Assembly (NCBI RefSeq): GCF_003024605.1
Contig: NZ_PYJQ01000010.1
Location: forward strand, 124,001 to 188,000
Length of the DNA stretch: 64,000 nucleotides
Reading direction: 5' to 3'
DNA from: Rhizobium sp. JAB6
Lineage (GTDB): Bacteria > Pseudomonadota > Alphaproteobacteria > Rhizobiales > Rhizobiaceae
In this document: in pieces, positions 42,477-51,554 of the stretch
How positions within the stretch are numbered: position 1 is the stretch's first letter
How the letters are laid out: each line of letters begins with the position of its first letter
The notes under the pieces: model-generated
Seen by the model: the letters and a program-made list of their open reading frames with translations, nothing else
Told to the model about the DNA's origin: nothing
Databases searched by the model: none
Translations under genes and position numbers: made by a program

Positions 42477-43205
42477 ATGCGCGTCGTCGTCACCCGCCCC
42501 CAGCATTCGGGTGAACGTACCGTTCGGCGATTGGCGCAGATGGGGCACGAGTCTCTGCTGCTGCCGCTAGTCGAACCCGTCCATCGTGTCCAGGAAGCAA
42601 GACGCGCACTCCTGGCAACGCAGGGCGCCATCGCCGTCACCAGCGCCGAGGCGATCCGCGCGCTGGCGGTGCTGGGCGGGGATATCGAGCCCCATCTCGG
42701 ACGGCCGCTCTTTGCAGTGGGCAAGGCAACGGCCAAAGAGGCAGCGGAGCTGGGATTCAGCAATATCGCGGTTTCCGAAGGCGGCGGCGCCGAGCTTGCC
42801 GCTCTGATTTCATGCCATTCTGCCGGCGGGAATACCACACCTCTCCTCTATCTCGCAGGCTTTCCCCGGGCACCCGGCTTCGAAGCGGGATTGGCGGAGC
42901 GGCACCTGCCTTTCCTGACGGTCGAATGCTACCGGATGCGGGATATCGGCCCCGACGATGTCACTCTTCGCCGGCTTTTCGCCGACGCTCGCGCGGATGC
43001 CGTGCTGCTTTATTCTCACGAAACAGCTAGGCGCTTTTTCAGCCTGTCTTTTGTCAGTCACACCATGGAGGTTTTTGCCGAAACACGGTTTCTTTGCTTG
43101 AGCGAAGCCGTCGCCGGCGCAGTTCCGGAGACGCTGCAATCCCAAGTCGATATCGCCGACATGCCGAACGAAGACCGACTTCTGGCGCTTCTGATCCGGG
43201 CGTAA
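42477..43205 (+). CDS. hemD: uroporphyrinogen-III synthase
   Basis: 242 residues of the two-lobed HemD fold, cyclising hydroxymethylbilane with D-ring inversion. The start MRVVVTRPQHSGERTVRRLAQMGHE and the AVTSAEAIRAL, VGKATAKEAAELGF and LYLAGFPRAPGFEAGL segments are typical; sequence conservation in this family is low. It lies directly after hemC. Confidence 0.92.
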   Translation: MRVVVTRPQHSGERTVRRLAQMGHESLLLPLVEPVHRVQEARRALLATQGAIAVTSAEAIRALAVLGGDIEPHLGRPLFAVGKATAKEAAELGFSNIAVSEGGGAELAALISCHSAGGNTTPLLYLAGFPRAPGFEAGLAERHLPFLTVECYRMRDIGPDDVTLRRLFADARADAVLLYSHETARRFFSLSFVSHTMEVFAETRFLCLSEAVAGAVPETLQSQVDIADMPNEDRLLALLIRA

Positions 43206-43284
43206 GGCCGCAATTTTGATGTAAGGCCTTTCCATAATCGTCTTGTCTGTCTAACTTCGCTGCAGCGCATGAAAAGAGGACCTC

Positions 43285-44562
43285 ATGGTATCGCGAAAAA
43301 CGCCTAACCATTCGAAGCCCAACGAAGAACCGGTCACGATCGATCTGGAAGCCGAAAAGACTGCGCAGGACGCAGCTCCCGAAAATTTGACGGAGCGCAG
43401 CCATGAGGAACCTGGCGGCTCCTCGACCAAGGAGGGGGAAGTGCCGCTCGAAGCGGATAAGGAGCCGCTTCGCGATGAGGCTCAGGAGTCTATTTTCGCC
43501 TCCGCTCCGCAAGAGCCGCAAGCTGCAGCCGCGCACGAGGCCGATCCTCGGCCTTCCCATGCCGAACAAGCGCCTCATACCGAGGGTGCGCCATCGCACG
43601 CAGGTTCGACTTCGGGGCTGATCGCGGCGGGCATCGTCGGCGGCCTGATCGCCCTCATCGGCGCCGGCGCCTTGCAATATGCAGGCTTCCTGCCGGGCGG
43701 CCGCGCCAGCAAAGGCAATTCGGCCGAGATCGCCGCATTGAATGCGCAAATCGACGGCCTCAAGCAGAGCGTCGCCAATCTCGCCGCCGCGCCGGCAGCC
43801 AAACCGGACGCAACGCTGGCCGCCCGAGTCGCAGCGCTTGAGACGAGTGTGGCTCACGGCGGGGCAAGCGGATCCGGTGGCGCCGCAAATGCCGCTTCCG
43901 ATCAGAAGATCGCTTCGCTCACTGGCGAGGTCGAGCAGCTGAAGGCAGATCTCAGCAAGGCGACGCAGAGCCAGGCAAGCTCCGATGCCGAAGTCAGCAA
44001 GCGTCTCGACGACGCCGAAAAGAAGCTGAGCGGGCCGAGCCAGGAGAGCGCTGTCGCCCGTGCCATCGCGGCGGCGGCGTTGAAGGCGGCGATCGACCGC
44101 GGCGGCCCCTTCCAGCCGGAGCTCGACACCTTCGCCAATGTCGCGCCGGACGATCCGGCTGTCGCCGCTCTCAAGAATTTTGCCCAGACCGGCGTACCCT
44201 CTCGGGCCGACCTGATCCGTCAGGTTTCGAATGTTGCAACGGCAATCGTCGCAACGGCGCAGACCGATGATCCCAACCAAAGCTGGAGCAGCCGCCTGAT
44301 ATCCGGCGCCAAGTCGCTGGTGCAGGTCCGCCCCGTCGGCGATGTGCCGGGCGACAGCATCGATGCCATCGCCGCTCGCTTCGAGGACAAGGTGAGGAAT
44401 GGTGATCTTCCGGGTGCTGTGACCGAGTGGAACAGCCTGCCCGATGCCGCCAAATCCGCATCGGCCGCCTTCAAGCAATCGCTGGAGGCCCGCATCCGCA
44501 TAGAGGACCTGGTAAGTGACGCCTTGTCGAAGGCAATCGCCAATACCGGGAAACAGAACTAG
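43285..44562 (+). CDS. bacterial Mic60/mitofilin homologue
   Basis: 425 residues. An acidic, Pro/Glu-rich N-terminus (1-110) is followed by one transmembrane helix (about 112-135, LIAAGIVGGLIALIGAGALQYAGF), then a periplasmic coiled coil (about 145-260 with EVEQLKADLSKATQ, VSKRLDDAEKKLSG) and a C-terminal mitofilin-like domain (RLISGAKSLVQVRPV, DLPGAVTEWNSLPDAAK). This architecture and the location between hemD and hemY are those of alphaproteobacterial Mic60 (COG4223), linked to intracytoplasmic or inner-membrane shaping. Rhizobia lack obvious photosynthetic membranes, so its role here is inferred. Confidence 0.85.
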   Translation: MVSRKTPNHSKPNEEPVTIDLEAEKTAQDAAPENLTERSHEEPGGSSTKEGEVPLEADKEPLRDEAQESIFASAPQEPQAAAAHEADPRPSHAEQAPHTEGAPSHAGSTSGLIAAGIVGGLIALIGAGALQYAGFLPGGRASKGNSAEIAALNAQIDGLKQSVANLAAAPAAKPDATLAARVAALETSVAHGGASGSGGAANAASDQKIASLTGEVEQLKADLSKATQSQASSDAEVSKRLDDAEKKLSGPSQESAVARAIAAAALKAAIDRGGPFQPELDTFANVAPDDPAVAALKNFAQTGVPSRADLIRQVSNVATAIVATAQTDDPNQSWSSRLISGAKSLVQVRPVGDVPGDSIDAIAARFEDKVRNGDLPGAVTEWNSLPDAAKSASAAFKQSLEARIRIEDLVSDALSKAIANTGKQN

Positions 44563-44674
44563 AGCATGATGCCGAAAAGTGTGAACGGTTTTCGGACGGC
44601 ATCATGCTCCACCTATTTGATGTTAGAGCGGATTCAGATTTTAGATCGTTTCGATCTAAAATCATTCGGCTCTA
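44562..44674. repeat. two-hairpin palindromic repeat between Mic60 and hemY
   Basis: Hairpin 1: outer arms GAGCATGATG (44562-44571) and CATCATGCTC (44600-44609), inner CCGAAAA/TTTTCGG (44572-44578, 44589-44595). Hairpin 2: GATTTTAGATCG (44637-44648) with its exact complement (44652-44663), enclosed by TAGAGC/GCTCTA (44624-44629, 44669-44674). It begins at the Mic60 stop codon. A rhizobial intergenic mosaic-type repeat, with a partner copy at 61430. Confidence 0.8.
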
Positions 44675-44690
44675 AGGACGGAGCGCAGCA

Positions 44691-46298
44691 ATGATCAGAC
44701 TGCTTATCTTCGCCATTCTCGTCCTGGCTCTCGGCTATGGTTTTTCCTGGCTCGCGGATCGGCCTGGCGATCTCTCTCTGGTCTGGGAAGGCCAGCTTTA
44801 CCAGACGAAGCTGATCGTCGCCGCCGCCATCCTGATTGCGATCGTCGCCGCCATCATGATCGTCTGGTGGTTCGTGCGCCTGATCTGGACCTCGCCGCAC
44901 TCCGTCACCCGCTATTTCCGTGCCCGCAAGCGTGACCGTGGCTATCAGGCGCTTTCCACCGGCCTCATAGCCGCCGGCGCCGGCAACGCGCTGCTTGCCC
45001 GCAAGATGGCGGCCCGGACCCGCGGCCTCATCCGCTCCGATCAGGAGCCGCTGATCAATCTGCTCGAAGCCCAGGCAGCCTTGATCGAAGGCAAGCATGA
45101 AGAGGCCCGCCAGAAATTCGAGCAGATGGCGAATGATCCTGAAACGCGCGAACTCGGCCTGCGCGGCCTCTATCTCGAAGCCAAGCGCCTCGGCGCGCAT
45201 GAGGCGGCGCGGCAATATGCCGAGAAGGCTGCCGACCAGGCGCCCTACCTGCCCTGGGCGGCACAGGCGACGCTGGAATATCGCAGCCGGGCCGGCCGCT
45301 GGGATGATGCCATCAAGCTGCTCGATCAGCAGAAGGCAGCCAATGTCGTCGACAAGGCAACCGCCAACCGTCAACGCGCCGTCCTGCTGACGGCACGCGC
45401 CGGCGACAAGGTGGAAAGCGATCCCGCCGGCGCGCGCGACGATGCGCTGGCGGCATTGAAGCTCGTGGACGATTTCGTGCCCGCGGCACTGATCGCCGCC
45501 AAGGCCTTGTTCCGTGAAGACAAGGTGCGCAAGGCTGCCTCCATTCTCGAGCAGGTGTGGAAAGCGCAGCCGCATCCGGAAATCGGCAGAGCCTATGTGC
45601 GGGCCCGCAGCGGCGATTCCGTTCTCGATCGCCTCAAGCGCGCCGAACGGCTGGAAGCGATCCGCCCGAACAATGTCGAAGCTCTGCTGTTGACCGCAAA
45701 GGCGGCGATGGACGCGGGCGATTTCGGCAAGGCCCGCGCCAAGGCCGAAGCCGCCGCACGGATCGATGCGCGGGAGGGCGCCTTCCTGCTTCTCGCCGAT
45801 ATCGAAGAAGCCGAAACCGGCGATCAGGGCCGCGTCCGCCACTGGATGGCGCAGGCGCTGCGCGCCCCCCGCGACCCCGCCTGGGTCGCCGATGGTTTCG
45901 TCTCGGAAAAATGGCTGCCGCTGTCGCCGGTAACCGGCCGCCTCGACGCCTTCGAATGGAAGGCGCCGTTCGGTCAGGTCGAAGGTCCGGTCGAAGAGGC
46001 TTCTTCGGTCTCTGTCGATGCGGCGCTGAAATCGCTGCCGCCTGTGCGCGAGACAGCTCGCGCAACCGCGGCGGAAACACCGAATTCACCAAAAGTTGCA
46101 TCGCCAGCCAGCAATGCCTATGTCATGGAATTGGAGCCGGCCGTGGCAAAATTCACGCCGAGCGTGCCCGAGACAGCGCCAAAACCGGTGCAGCAGGACG
46201 CGGAGCCGCGGCCCTTCTTCGGTGGTGCGCCTGATGATCCGGGCGTGAAAGATCATAAACTTGAACCGGAACCCAAGACACGGCTCAAATTGTTTTAA
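44691..46298 (+). CDS. hemY: HemY-type TPR membrane protein
   Basis: 535 residues with two N-terminal hydrophobic segments (about 3-20 and 40-65) and a long TPR-like helical region (LEAQAALIEGKHEEARQKFEQMANDPETRELGLRGLYLEAKRLGAHEAARQYAEKAADQAPYLPWAAQATLEYRS-type repeats; key pattern LAE-A-Y-P). The C-terminus (about 440-535) is low complexity and Pro/Lys-rich. This is the HemY_N TPR family, not the oxygen-dependent protoporphyrinogen oxidase also called HemY. It is presumed to act in late haem synthesis because of its constant hem location. Confidence 0.88.
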   Translation: MIRLLIFAILVLALGYGFSWLADRPGDLSLVWEGQLYQTKLIVAAAILIAIVAAIMIVWWFVRLIWTSPHSVTRYFRARKRDRGYQALSTGLIAAGAGNALLARKMAARTRGLIRSDQEPLINLLEAQAALIEGKHEEARQKFEQMANDPETRELGLRGLYLEAKRLGAHEAARQYAEKAADQAPYLPWAAQATLEYRSRAGRWDDAIKLLDQQKAANVVDKATANRQRAVLLTARAGDKVESDPAGARDDALAALKLVDDFVPAALIAAKALFREDKVRKAASILEQVWKAQPHPEIGRAYVRARSGDSVLDRLKRAERLEAIRPNNVEALLLTAKAAMDAGDFGKARAKAEAAARIDAREGAFLLLADIEEAETGDQGRVRHWMAQALRAPRDPAWVADGFVSEKWLPLSPVTGRLDAFEWKAPFGQVEGPVEEASSVSVDAALKSLPPVRETARATAAETPNSPKVASPASNAYVMELEPAVAKFTPSVPETAPKPVQQDAEPRPFFGGAPDDPGVKDHKLEPEPKTRLKLF

Positions 46299-46410
46299 GG
46301 CAATTCCGGCAAAAGCGCGCAGCGGCTTTGCGTCTGGAATTCGGGAAGACAAAAAGATGGAGCATGGTGCCCCAAGAACCCTGCTCGGCCCGTTTTGAGA
46401 ATGGAGACGC

Positions 46411-46896
46411 ATGTTCGAACGCTTTCAGGAATTTCTTCATAACCTGACCCAAGACCATCCCAGATCCAGCTTTGCGCCCGACGACCCGCGTGTCGCCGTG
46501 GCGGCTCTCTGCATCCAGGTGATGGAGGCGGACGGCAAGATCGAGAACAGCGAGAAGAAGCGGCTGCGCAAGCTGCTGAAGGAGCAGTATGGCCTCGATG
46601 GCCGCAAGCTCGACCAGCTGATCGCGGCCGGCGAGGAAGCGGAAAGCGAGGCGGTCGATTATTATCGCTTTACCTCGGATCTGAAGCGCCACCTCGACAG
46701 CACGCAGCGCCTCGAACTGCTCGGCATTCTCTGGGATATCGTCTATGCCGATGGCGAACGCAGCGAGATGGAGGACCATGCTATCTGGCGCATCGCGGAC
46801 CTCATGGGCATTTCCGATCGCGAACGCATCATGAAGCGTCAGGAAGCTGCCGCACGCGCGCCCGGTTTCAGGGTGGAGACAGGCAATGATGATTGA
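46411..46896 (+). CDS. TerB-family protein
   Basis: 161 residues, a single TerB helical domain: AVAALCIQVMEADGKIENSEKKRLRKLLKEQYGL, then LLGILWDIVYADGERSEMEDHAIWRIADLMGIS, the two acidic ADG..E halves that could bind metal. TerB domains are named from tellurite operons but occur widely without that function. It overlaps the next gene by 11 bases. Confidence 0.88.
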   Translation: MFERFQEFLHNLTQDHPRSSFAPDDPRVAVAALCIQVMEADGKIENSEKKRLRKLLKEQYGLDGRKLDQLIAAGEEAESEAVDYYRFTSDLKRHLDSTQRLELLGILWDIVYADGERSEMEDHAIWRIADLMGISDRERIMKRQEAAARAPGFRVETGNDD

Positions 46897-47614
46897 AGGG
46901 CCGAAGAGCGCCGGCCGCCCGATATTGATCATCCTGCATCAGGAGCGCTCCAGCCCCGGCCGGGTCGGCCAGATGCTGCTGGAAAAAGGCTTCGATCTCG
47001 ATATCCGCCGCCCGGTCCTCGGCGATCCGCTGCCCGCGACGTTGGAGGCCCATGCCGGCGCCGTCGTCTTCGGCGGCCCGATGAGCGCCAACGACCCTGA
47101 CGACTTCATCAAGACCGAAACCGACTGGCTGAAGGTACCGCTTAAGGAAAACCGGCCGTATCTCGGCATCTGTCTGGGCGCGCAGCTGCTCGCTCGCCAC
47201 CTCGGCGCCAAGGTGAAGGCGCGCGATGACGGCAAGACAGAGATCGGCTGGTATGCATTGCAGCCGACGGAAAAGGGTCGCCTGCTGATGCGCTGGCCGC
47301 AGATGGTCTATCATTTCCATCGCGAAGGCTTCGACCTGCCGCACGGCGCCGATCTTCTGGCAACGGCGGAGACCTACCCCAACCAGGCCTATCGCTACGG
47401 CGCCAACGCCTGGGGCCTGCAATTCCATGCGGAGCTCACCCGCGCCATGATGCAGCGCTGGGTCGTGCATGGCGAACATCGCTTCTGCATGCCGAACGCG
47501 CAGCAGGGCCGCGAACATCTGGAAGGCCGCATGATCTTCGACGCGGCATTAAAGGCCTGGCTGTCGGAATTCCTCGATCTTGTCTTCGAGGGCAAGCAGG
47601 CGATGGCGGCCTAA
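46886..47614 (+). CDS. class I glutamine amidotransferase
   Basis: 242 residues of the GATase1 fold. The nucleophilic elbow is YLGICLGAQLLA (Cys), and the His/Glu region reads GLQFHAELT, a variant of the usual FHPE. The protein is a stand-alone amidotransferase resembling GuaA-N-terminal-like or YhaI-type enzymes; the acceptor is not known. It ends four bases into the converging neighbour. Confidence 0.88.
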   Translation: MMIEGPKSAGRPILIILHQERSSPGRVGQMLLEKGFDLDIRRPVLGDPLPATLEAHAGAVVFGGPMSANDPDDFIKTETDWLKVPLKENRPYLGICLGAQLLARHLGAKVKARDDGKTEIGWYALQPTEKGRLLMRWPQMVYHFHREGFDLPHGADLLATAETYPNQAYRYGANAWGLQFHAELTRAMMQRWVVHGEHRFCMPNAQQGREHLEGRMIFDAALKAWLSEFLDLVFEGKQAMAA

Positions 47615-48240
47615 AGGCCTTCGCCTGACAACAGAACGCGATCGAATTCATCGATCGCGCCGCGGATCGCAGACGCATATCGCTTCATCTTTTCCGCGTC
47701 ATTCATAAGAATATCTCTGACGCTTCTCGGAATTTCGAGCTGGACGCCGGCCTGTCGCTGGCCGCGATTGCAGATATTGCCGGCGGAAGCTCCCGCAAGC
47801 GCCTCCCCTTTCACTCTCGCGGCCGCCGCAAAGTCATTGAGGCGCAATGCCCTGACGATCCCGTCACGAAGCGCCGTGTCGAGACCGCCGATCCAGCTCG
47901 TCAGCGGATCCTCCCGATCCGCTCGCCCGTGAACGGCGACGACGACCGAGGAACTGGCCACTAAGCCGTTTGCTATCGGTTCATCGAAATTTTCGGAGGT
48001 GACGTGCAGCTCATGATGGAGCCTCGCCGCATCGAGCCCCTCGAAACGATAAAGGCAGAACCTCTCCTCCGCGATCGCCAGAGCGATCTCGGATGTGGCG
48101 GGCTCAATGAAACCGCCATGGGGAGCGATGACAGCGACATTAGATGATCGATCCTCGATATGGATGCGATAGTCGACGCCTTCAGTTTCACGCTCGCGAA
48201 GCGCCGAAAACGAATTGTATCGATCCGGCAACCTCGCCAT
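47611..48240 (-). CDS. poly-gamma-glutamate hydrolase-family protein
   Basis: 209 residues. VAVIAPHGGFIEPATSEIALAIA (metal-ligand HGG..E motif), RLHHELHVTSENFDEP and VVAVHGRAD are the conserved blocks of the PGH family (DUF867), zinc hydrolases first characterised in phages that degrade poly-gamma-glutamate. No signal peptide is evident. I start at MARLPDRY (48240). It converges with the amidotransferase gene by four bases. Host substrate is unknown. Confidence 0.8.
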   Translation of the reverse strand: MARLPDRYNSFSALRERETEGVDYRIHIEDRSSNVAVIAPHGGFIEPATSEIALAIAEERFCLYRFEGLDAARLHHELHVTSENFDEPIANGLVASSSVVVAVHGRADREDPLTSWIGGLDTALRDGIVRALRLNDFAAAARVKGEALAGASAGNICNRGQRQAGVQLEIPRSVRDILMNDAEKMKRYASAIRGAIDEFDRVLLSGEGL

Positions 48241-48250
48241 TGCGCGCTCC

Positions 48251-49507
48251 TCAAACCGGCTGCGGCTCGCCGTCACGGTCGGGCGCGTTGAGACTATCGA
48301 TCCGGCGCAGCTGCGGGAAACCTGTGGCCCAGAGGATGGCGACCGTCAGCGTGCCGAGGCCTCCGATGACGACGGCGGGAATTGCGCCGAAATAATGCGC
48401 CATGGTGCCGGCGCGGAATTCGCCGAGCTCGTTCGACGCGCCGACGAAGACCATGTTGACGGCATTGACGCGGCCGCGGACATGATCCGGCGTCCAAAGC
48501 GTAATCAGCGTTTCGCGCACATAGACAGAGATCAGGTCGGAAGCGCCCATGACGGCCAGAGCTGTTATCGACAGCCACGGCGTATGCGAGATGCCGAAGA
48601 CGAGCGTGCCCACGCCGAACATGGCGACGCCGGCAAACATGCAGAGACCGGCGCGGTTCCGGATGGGATAGGTCGCCAGAAACAGGCCCATGGCGATCGC
48701 GCCGAAGCTTGGCGCCGCGCGCAGCATGCCGAGACCCCATGGTCCGAGCGTCAGGATATCGCGCGCATAGATCGGCATCAGCGCGACGGCGCCCCCGAGC
48801 AGCACGGCGAAAAGATCGAGCGAGACGGCGCCGAGCACCACTTTTTCGGACCAGATGAACCGGAAGCCGGCGAGCATCTCGTTCAGGCTACGCCGCTCAT
48901 GCGCGATGCGCTGCTGCGGCTTGGGGATCAGAAAGGTGAGCACTGAACCGGCCGCGAAGAAAAGCACGGCCACGGAATAGGCGATATTGGCTCCGATGCC
49001 ATAAAGCAGGCCGCCGGCCACCGGACCGAGGATGGCGGCCGCATCCCATGACATCGAGTTCCAGGTGATGGCGTTCGTCAGATCTTCGGGCGGTATCAGG
49101 TTGGGCGCCAGCGATTGCATGGCCGGCGTCATGAAAGCCCGCTCGATGCCGAAGACCGTGAGGATCAGAAACACCGGCAGCGGCGCGAAGGTGCCCGATA
49201 CGGTCAGAAACAGCAGCGCAGTCGTGCAGAGAGTGCCGACGAAAATGCAGATCGCGGAAATCAGGCGCCTGTTGTACCGGTCTGCCACCGTGCCCGTCAC
49301 AAGGATCAGCAGCAGCGACGGCAGGAACTGCACGAGGCCGATCAGACCGAGATAGATCGGCTGGCCGGTGTGCTCATACATCTGCCAGCCGACGGAGACG
49401 CTGACGACCTGCGTGGCAAAGCCCGTCAAAAACCGCGCGAAGAAGAAATAGGTATAGGCAATGTGTCTGAAGGCGGCAAACCGGTCTCCGCTGGCAGCGA
49501 ACGACAT
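48251..49507 (-). CDS. MFS transporter (EntS-like)
   Basis: 418-residue major facilitator with about 12 hydrophobic segments. FLTGFATQVVSVSVGWQMYEHTGQPIYLGLIGLVQFLPSLLLILVTGTVADRYNRRLI is the N-terminal block of the MFS_3/EntS branch of exporters, including the conserved DRYNRR loop. The substrate is not predictable. It is transcribed in the same direction as, and 10 bases upstream of, the PGH gene. Confidence 0.9.
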   Translation of the reverse strand: MSFAASGDRFAAFRHIAYTYFFFARFLTGFATQVVSVSVGWQMYEHTGQPIYLGLIGLVQFLPSLLLILVTGTVADRYNRRLISAICIFVGTLCTTALLFLTVSGTFAPLPVFLILTVFGIERAFMTPAMQSLAPNLIPPEDLTNAITWNSMSWDAAAILGPVAGGLLYGIGANIAYSVAVLFFAAGSVLTFLIPKPQQRIAHERRSLNEMLAGFRFIWSEKVVLGAVSLDLFAVLLGGAVALMPIYARDILTLGPWGLGMLRAAPSFGAIAMGLFLATYPIRNRAGLCMFAGVAMFGVGTLVFGISHTPWLSITALAVMGASDLISVYVRETLITLWTPDHVRGRVNAVNMVFVGASNELGEFRAGTMAHYFGAIPAVVIGGLGTLTVAILWATGFPQLRRIDSLNAPDRDGEPQPV

Positions 49508-49644
49508 GGGACGAGACTTTCCGACGGGGGCGGCCAGCGCAAATGCAGGCCTTTTAAACAGGATTCAACATGCTTGGGAGCATGGGACTTGCCCGTTTAG
49601 TCGCCAATGTCTACATGTCTGTCAACCGCGAATTGGAGACGGAC

Positions 49645-49938
49645 ATGCTCGCCCTATTTCAAACCATTGATCTGGCTTTGAATCTTTATACTTGGATATT
49701 GATCGCCAGCGCCATCTTTTCCTGGCTCTATGCATTCAACGTCATCAATTCGAGCAATCAATTCGTCAGCTCCGTCGGCAACTTCCTTTATGCGGTCACC
49801 GAACCTGCCCTGCGGCCGATCCGCCGCATTCTGCCTGACCTCGGCGGCATCGATATCTCGCCGGTCATCCTGCTCTTGATCATCTTCTTCATCCGCTCGC
49901 TGATGTGGAATTCGATCGTCCCCATATTCCTGCGGTGA
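49645..49938 (+). CDS. YggT-family membrane protein
   Basis: 97 residues with two hydrophobic segments (about 5-28 and 70-92). [71 protein letters not shown] is the YggT pattern, PxLRPIRRxxP. I start at MLALFQ with GGAGAC upstream rather than 25 codons earlier. It overlaps the next gene by four bases (GTGA). Confidence 0.9.
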   Translation: MLALFQTIDLALNLYTWILIASAIFSWLYAFNVINSSNQFVSSVGNFLYAVTEPALRPIRRILPDLGGIDISPVILLLIIFFIRSLMWNSIVPIFLR

Positions 49939-50363
49939 ACAAGGCCTGGCAGGCCTTTCCGGATCACATCAGGCTTTCCGTGCGGCTCACGCCCAATGGC
50001 GGGCGTGACGCGATTGATGGGCTCGAAACCGGCAGCGACGGCGAATGTTATCTGAGGGCGCGCGTTTCTGCAGCACCCGAAAAGGGCAAAGCCAACAAGG
50101 CACTGATCGCCTTGCTTTCAAAGAGCCTCGGCATTCCCAAATCCACGTTTACCCTCGTCAGCGGCGAAACGGCGCGCAAAAAAATCCTCCGGATCGAGGG
50201 CGAGCCGGAGGATTTGATGGAGAAATTAAACCTTGTTGCGAGGGCTGATCAGGCCTTTGCCTTCTTGGCGCGGGCGATGGCTTCGACGATCAGCTCGCCG
50301 GCTTCCTTGGAGCCGCCCCAACCAAAGATCTTCACCCACTTGCCGGGCTCCAGATCCTTGTAG
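49935..50363 (+). CDS. DUF167-family protein with antisense tail
   Basis: 142 residues. [52 protein letters not shown] and [15 protein letters not shown] are the DUF167 (YggU) core; YggT-YggU neighbours are common. The GTG start overlaps the YggT stop. The core ends near residue 100; the last ~38 residues ([26 protein letters not shown]...) are read antisense to the ppa 3' end and are not part of the known fold. Confidence 0.8.
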   Translation: MNKAWQAFPDHIRLSVRLTPNGGRDAIDGLETGSDGECYLRARVSAAPEKGKANKALIALLSKSLGIPKSTFTLVSGETARKKILRIEGEPEDLMEKLNLVARADQAFAFLARAMASTISSPASLEPPQPKIFTHLPGSRSL

Positions 50364-50785
50364 TGCTCGAAGAAATGTTCGATCTGCTTCAGCGTGATCT
50401 CCGGCAGGTCGGTATATTCCTTGACCTTTTCATAGCGCAGCGTCAGCTTCGGCGAGGGAACGGCGATGATCTTCTCGTCCTTGCCGGAATTGTCTTCCAT
50501 TTTCAGCACGCCGATCGGGCGGACATTGATGACGCAGCCCGGGACCAGTGGACGGGTGCTGGCGATCAGAACGTCGATCGGGTCGCCGTCTTCGGAGAGC
50601 GTGTGCGGGACGAAGCCGTAATTGCCCGGATAGGTCATCGGCGTGTAGAGGAAACGGTCGACGACCAGCGTGCCGGCCTCCTTGTCCATTTCGTACTTGA
50701 TCGGATGGCCGCCGACCGGCACTTCAACGATGACGTTGACGTCTTCGGGCGGATTCTTGCCAATGGAAATCGCGTCGATACGCAT
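50249..50785 (-). CDS. ppa: inorganic pyrophosphatase
   Basis: Soluble family I pyrophosphatase, 178 residues, hydrolysing PPi to pull biosynthetic reactions. [27 protein letters not shown] and [22 protein letters not shown] carry the metal-binding acidic residues. Its 3' end overlaps the end of the DUF167 frame by 115 bases. Confidence 0.97.
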   Translation of the reverse strand: MRIDAISIGKNPPEDVNVIVEVPVGGHPIKYEMDKEAGTLVVDRFLYTPMTYPGNYGFVPHTLSEDGDPIDVLIASTRPLVPGCVINVRPIGVLKMEDNSGKDEKIIAVPSPKLTLRYEKVKEYTDLPEITLKQIEHFFEHYKDLEPGKWVKIFGWGGSKEAGELIVEAIARAKKAKA

Positions 50786-50875
50786 GCTTGTCCCCTAGAT
50801 AAGGATGGTTGCCGCCAGCCCCATAATAGGATTCATGCCGCAACGCAACAACGCATCGGGAAAGAGGCGGATTTA

Positions 50876-50946
50876 CTGCATGATTCCTCAAATCGGAATC
50901 GATTTTAGGGATGTAATTATGCAGCAGATTTAGAGCGCTACAGCGC
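50876..50946. repeat. rhizobial-type palindromic repeat
   Basis: CTGCATGAT (50876-50884) pairs with ATTATGCAG (50916-50924) with one mismatch, enclosing AAATCG/CGATTT (50890-50895, 50900-50905). A short AGAGCGCTACAGCG tail follows. The pattern is repeated in Rhizobium chromosomes as I recall. It fills the gap between ppa and the GNAT gene. Confidence 0.6.
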
Positions 50947-50949
50947 CGC

Positions 50950-51456
50950 TCACGGCCAGACGAAGCCGATCTTGCGCAGCTGCCTGTGATCGAAGGTTTC
51001 GATGCCCTCGCAGAAATCCGCGCCCCCCTGCCCACGATAGAAGCGGTATGCATTCTCGTTTTCCTCGAGGCACCAGACCACCAGTCCCTTGCAGCCGAGC
51101 GATTTCAACAGTCGGCGCGCCTCGCCGAACAGCATGCGCCCGAGGCCCAGCCCTTGGTACTGCGGGCGCAGATAGAGTTCGTAGATCTCGCCTTCCTGCG
51201 GCAGCGCGCGGGCGCGATTGAGGCCGAGCGTGGCATAGCCTGCGATCTCGCCGGCGACATCCAGAACCAGCAGCGTTGCCGGTCCGCTGGTCGCCTTGCG
51301 CCACCAGGCTTCGCCGCGGCGCTCGATCATCTGGCCGAGAGCGCGATGCGGAATGATGCCGGCATAGGTGTACTGCCAGGACTGGCGGTGCACCTCCGAA
51401 ATGGCCCGGGCATCATCAGGTTCTGCCCGCCGAACATCAATCGACAACGTCTTCAT
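50950..51456 (-). CDS. GNAT-family N-acetyltransferase
   Basis: 168 residues with the acetyl-CoA-binding motif A, LYLRPQYQGLGLGRMLFGEARR, and an N-terminal VRRAEPDDARAISEVHRQSW typical of GNAT enzymes. EENENAYRFYRGQGG completes motif B. The acceptor is unknown. A CtrA-type box lies about 100 bases upstream of its start. Confidence 0.88.
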   Translation of the reverse strand: MKTLSIDVRRAEPDDARAISEVHRQSWQYTYAGIIPHRALGQMIERRGEAWWRKATSGPATLLVLDVAGEIAGYATLGLNRARALPQEGEIYELYLRPQYQGLGLGRMLFGEARRLLKSLGCKGLVVWCLEENENAYRFYRGQGGADFCEGIETFDHRQLRKIGFVWP

Positions 51457-51554
51457 AACGTCTACTCTGATCTTACCAACGAGAATTAACCATCCTCATT
51501 CATAAAGATGGCAGACTTGCCCACAGGCTTTATCCGTGGATCATTGACAAAAAT

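Noticed and set aside
44691-46298. HemY as protoporphyrinogen oxidase
   Set aside because: No FAD-binding motif; TPR-type repeats and two N-terminal helices show it is the other family with that name.
46411-46896. tellurite resistance operon
   Set aside because: Only a lone TerB-like protein is present; no terC, terD or terE genes.
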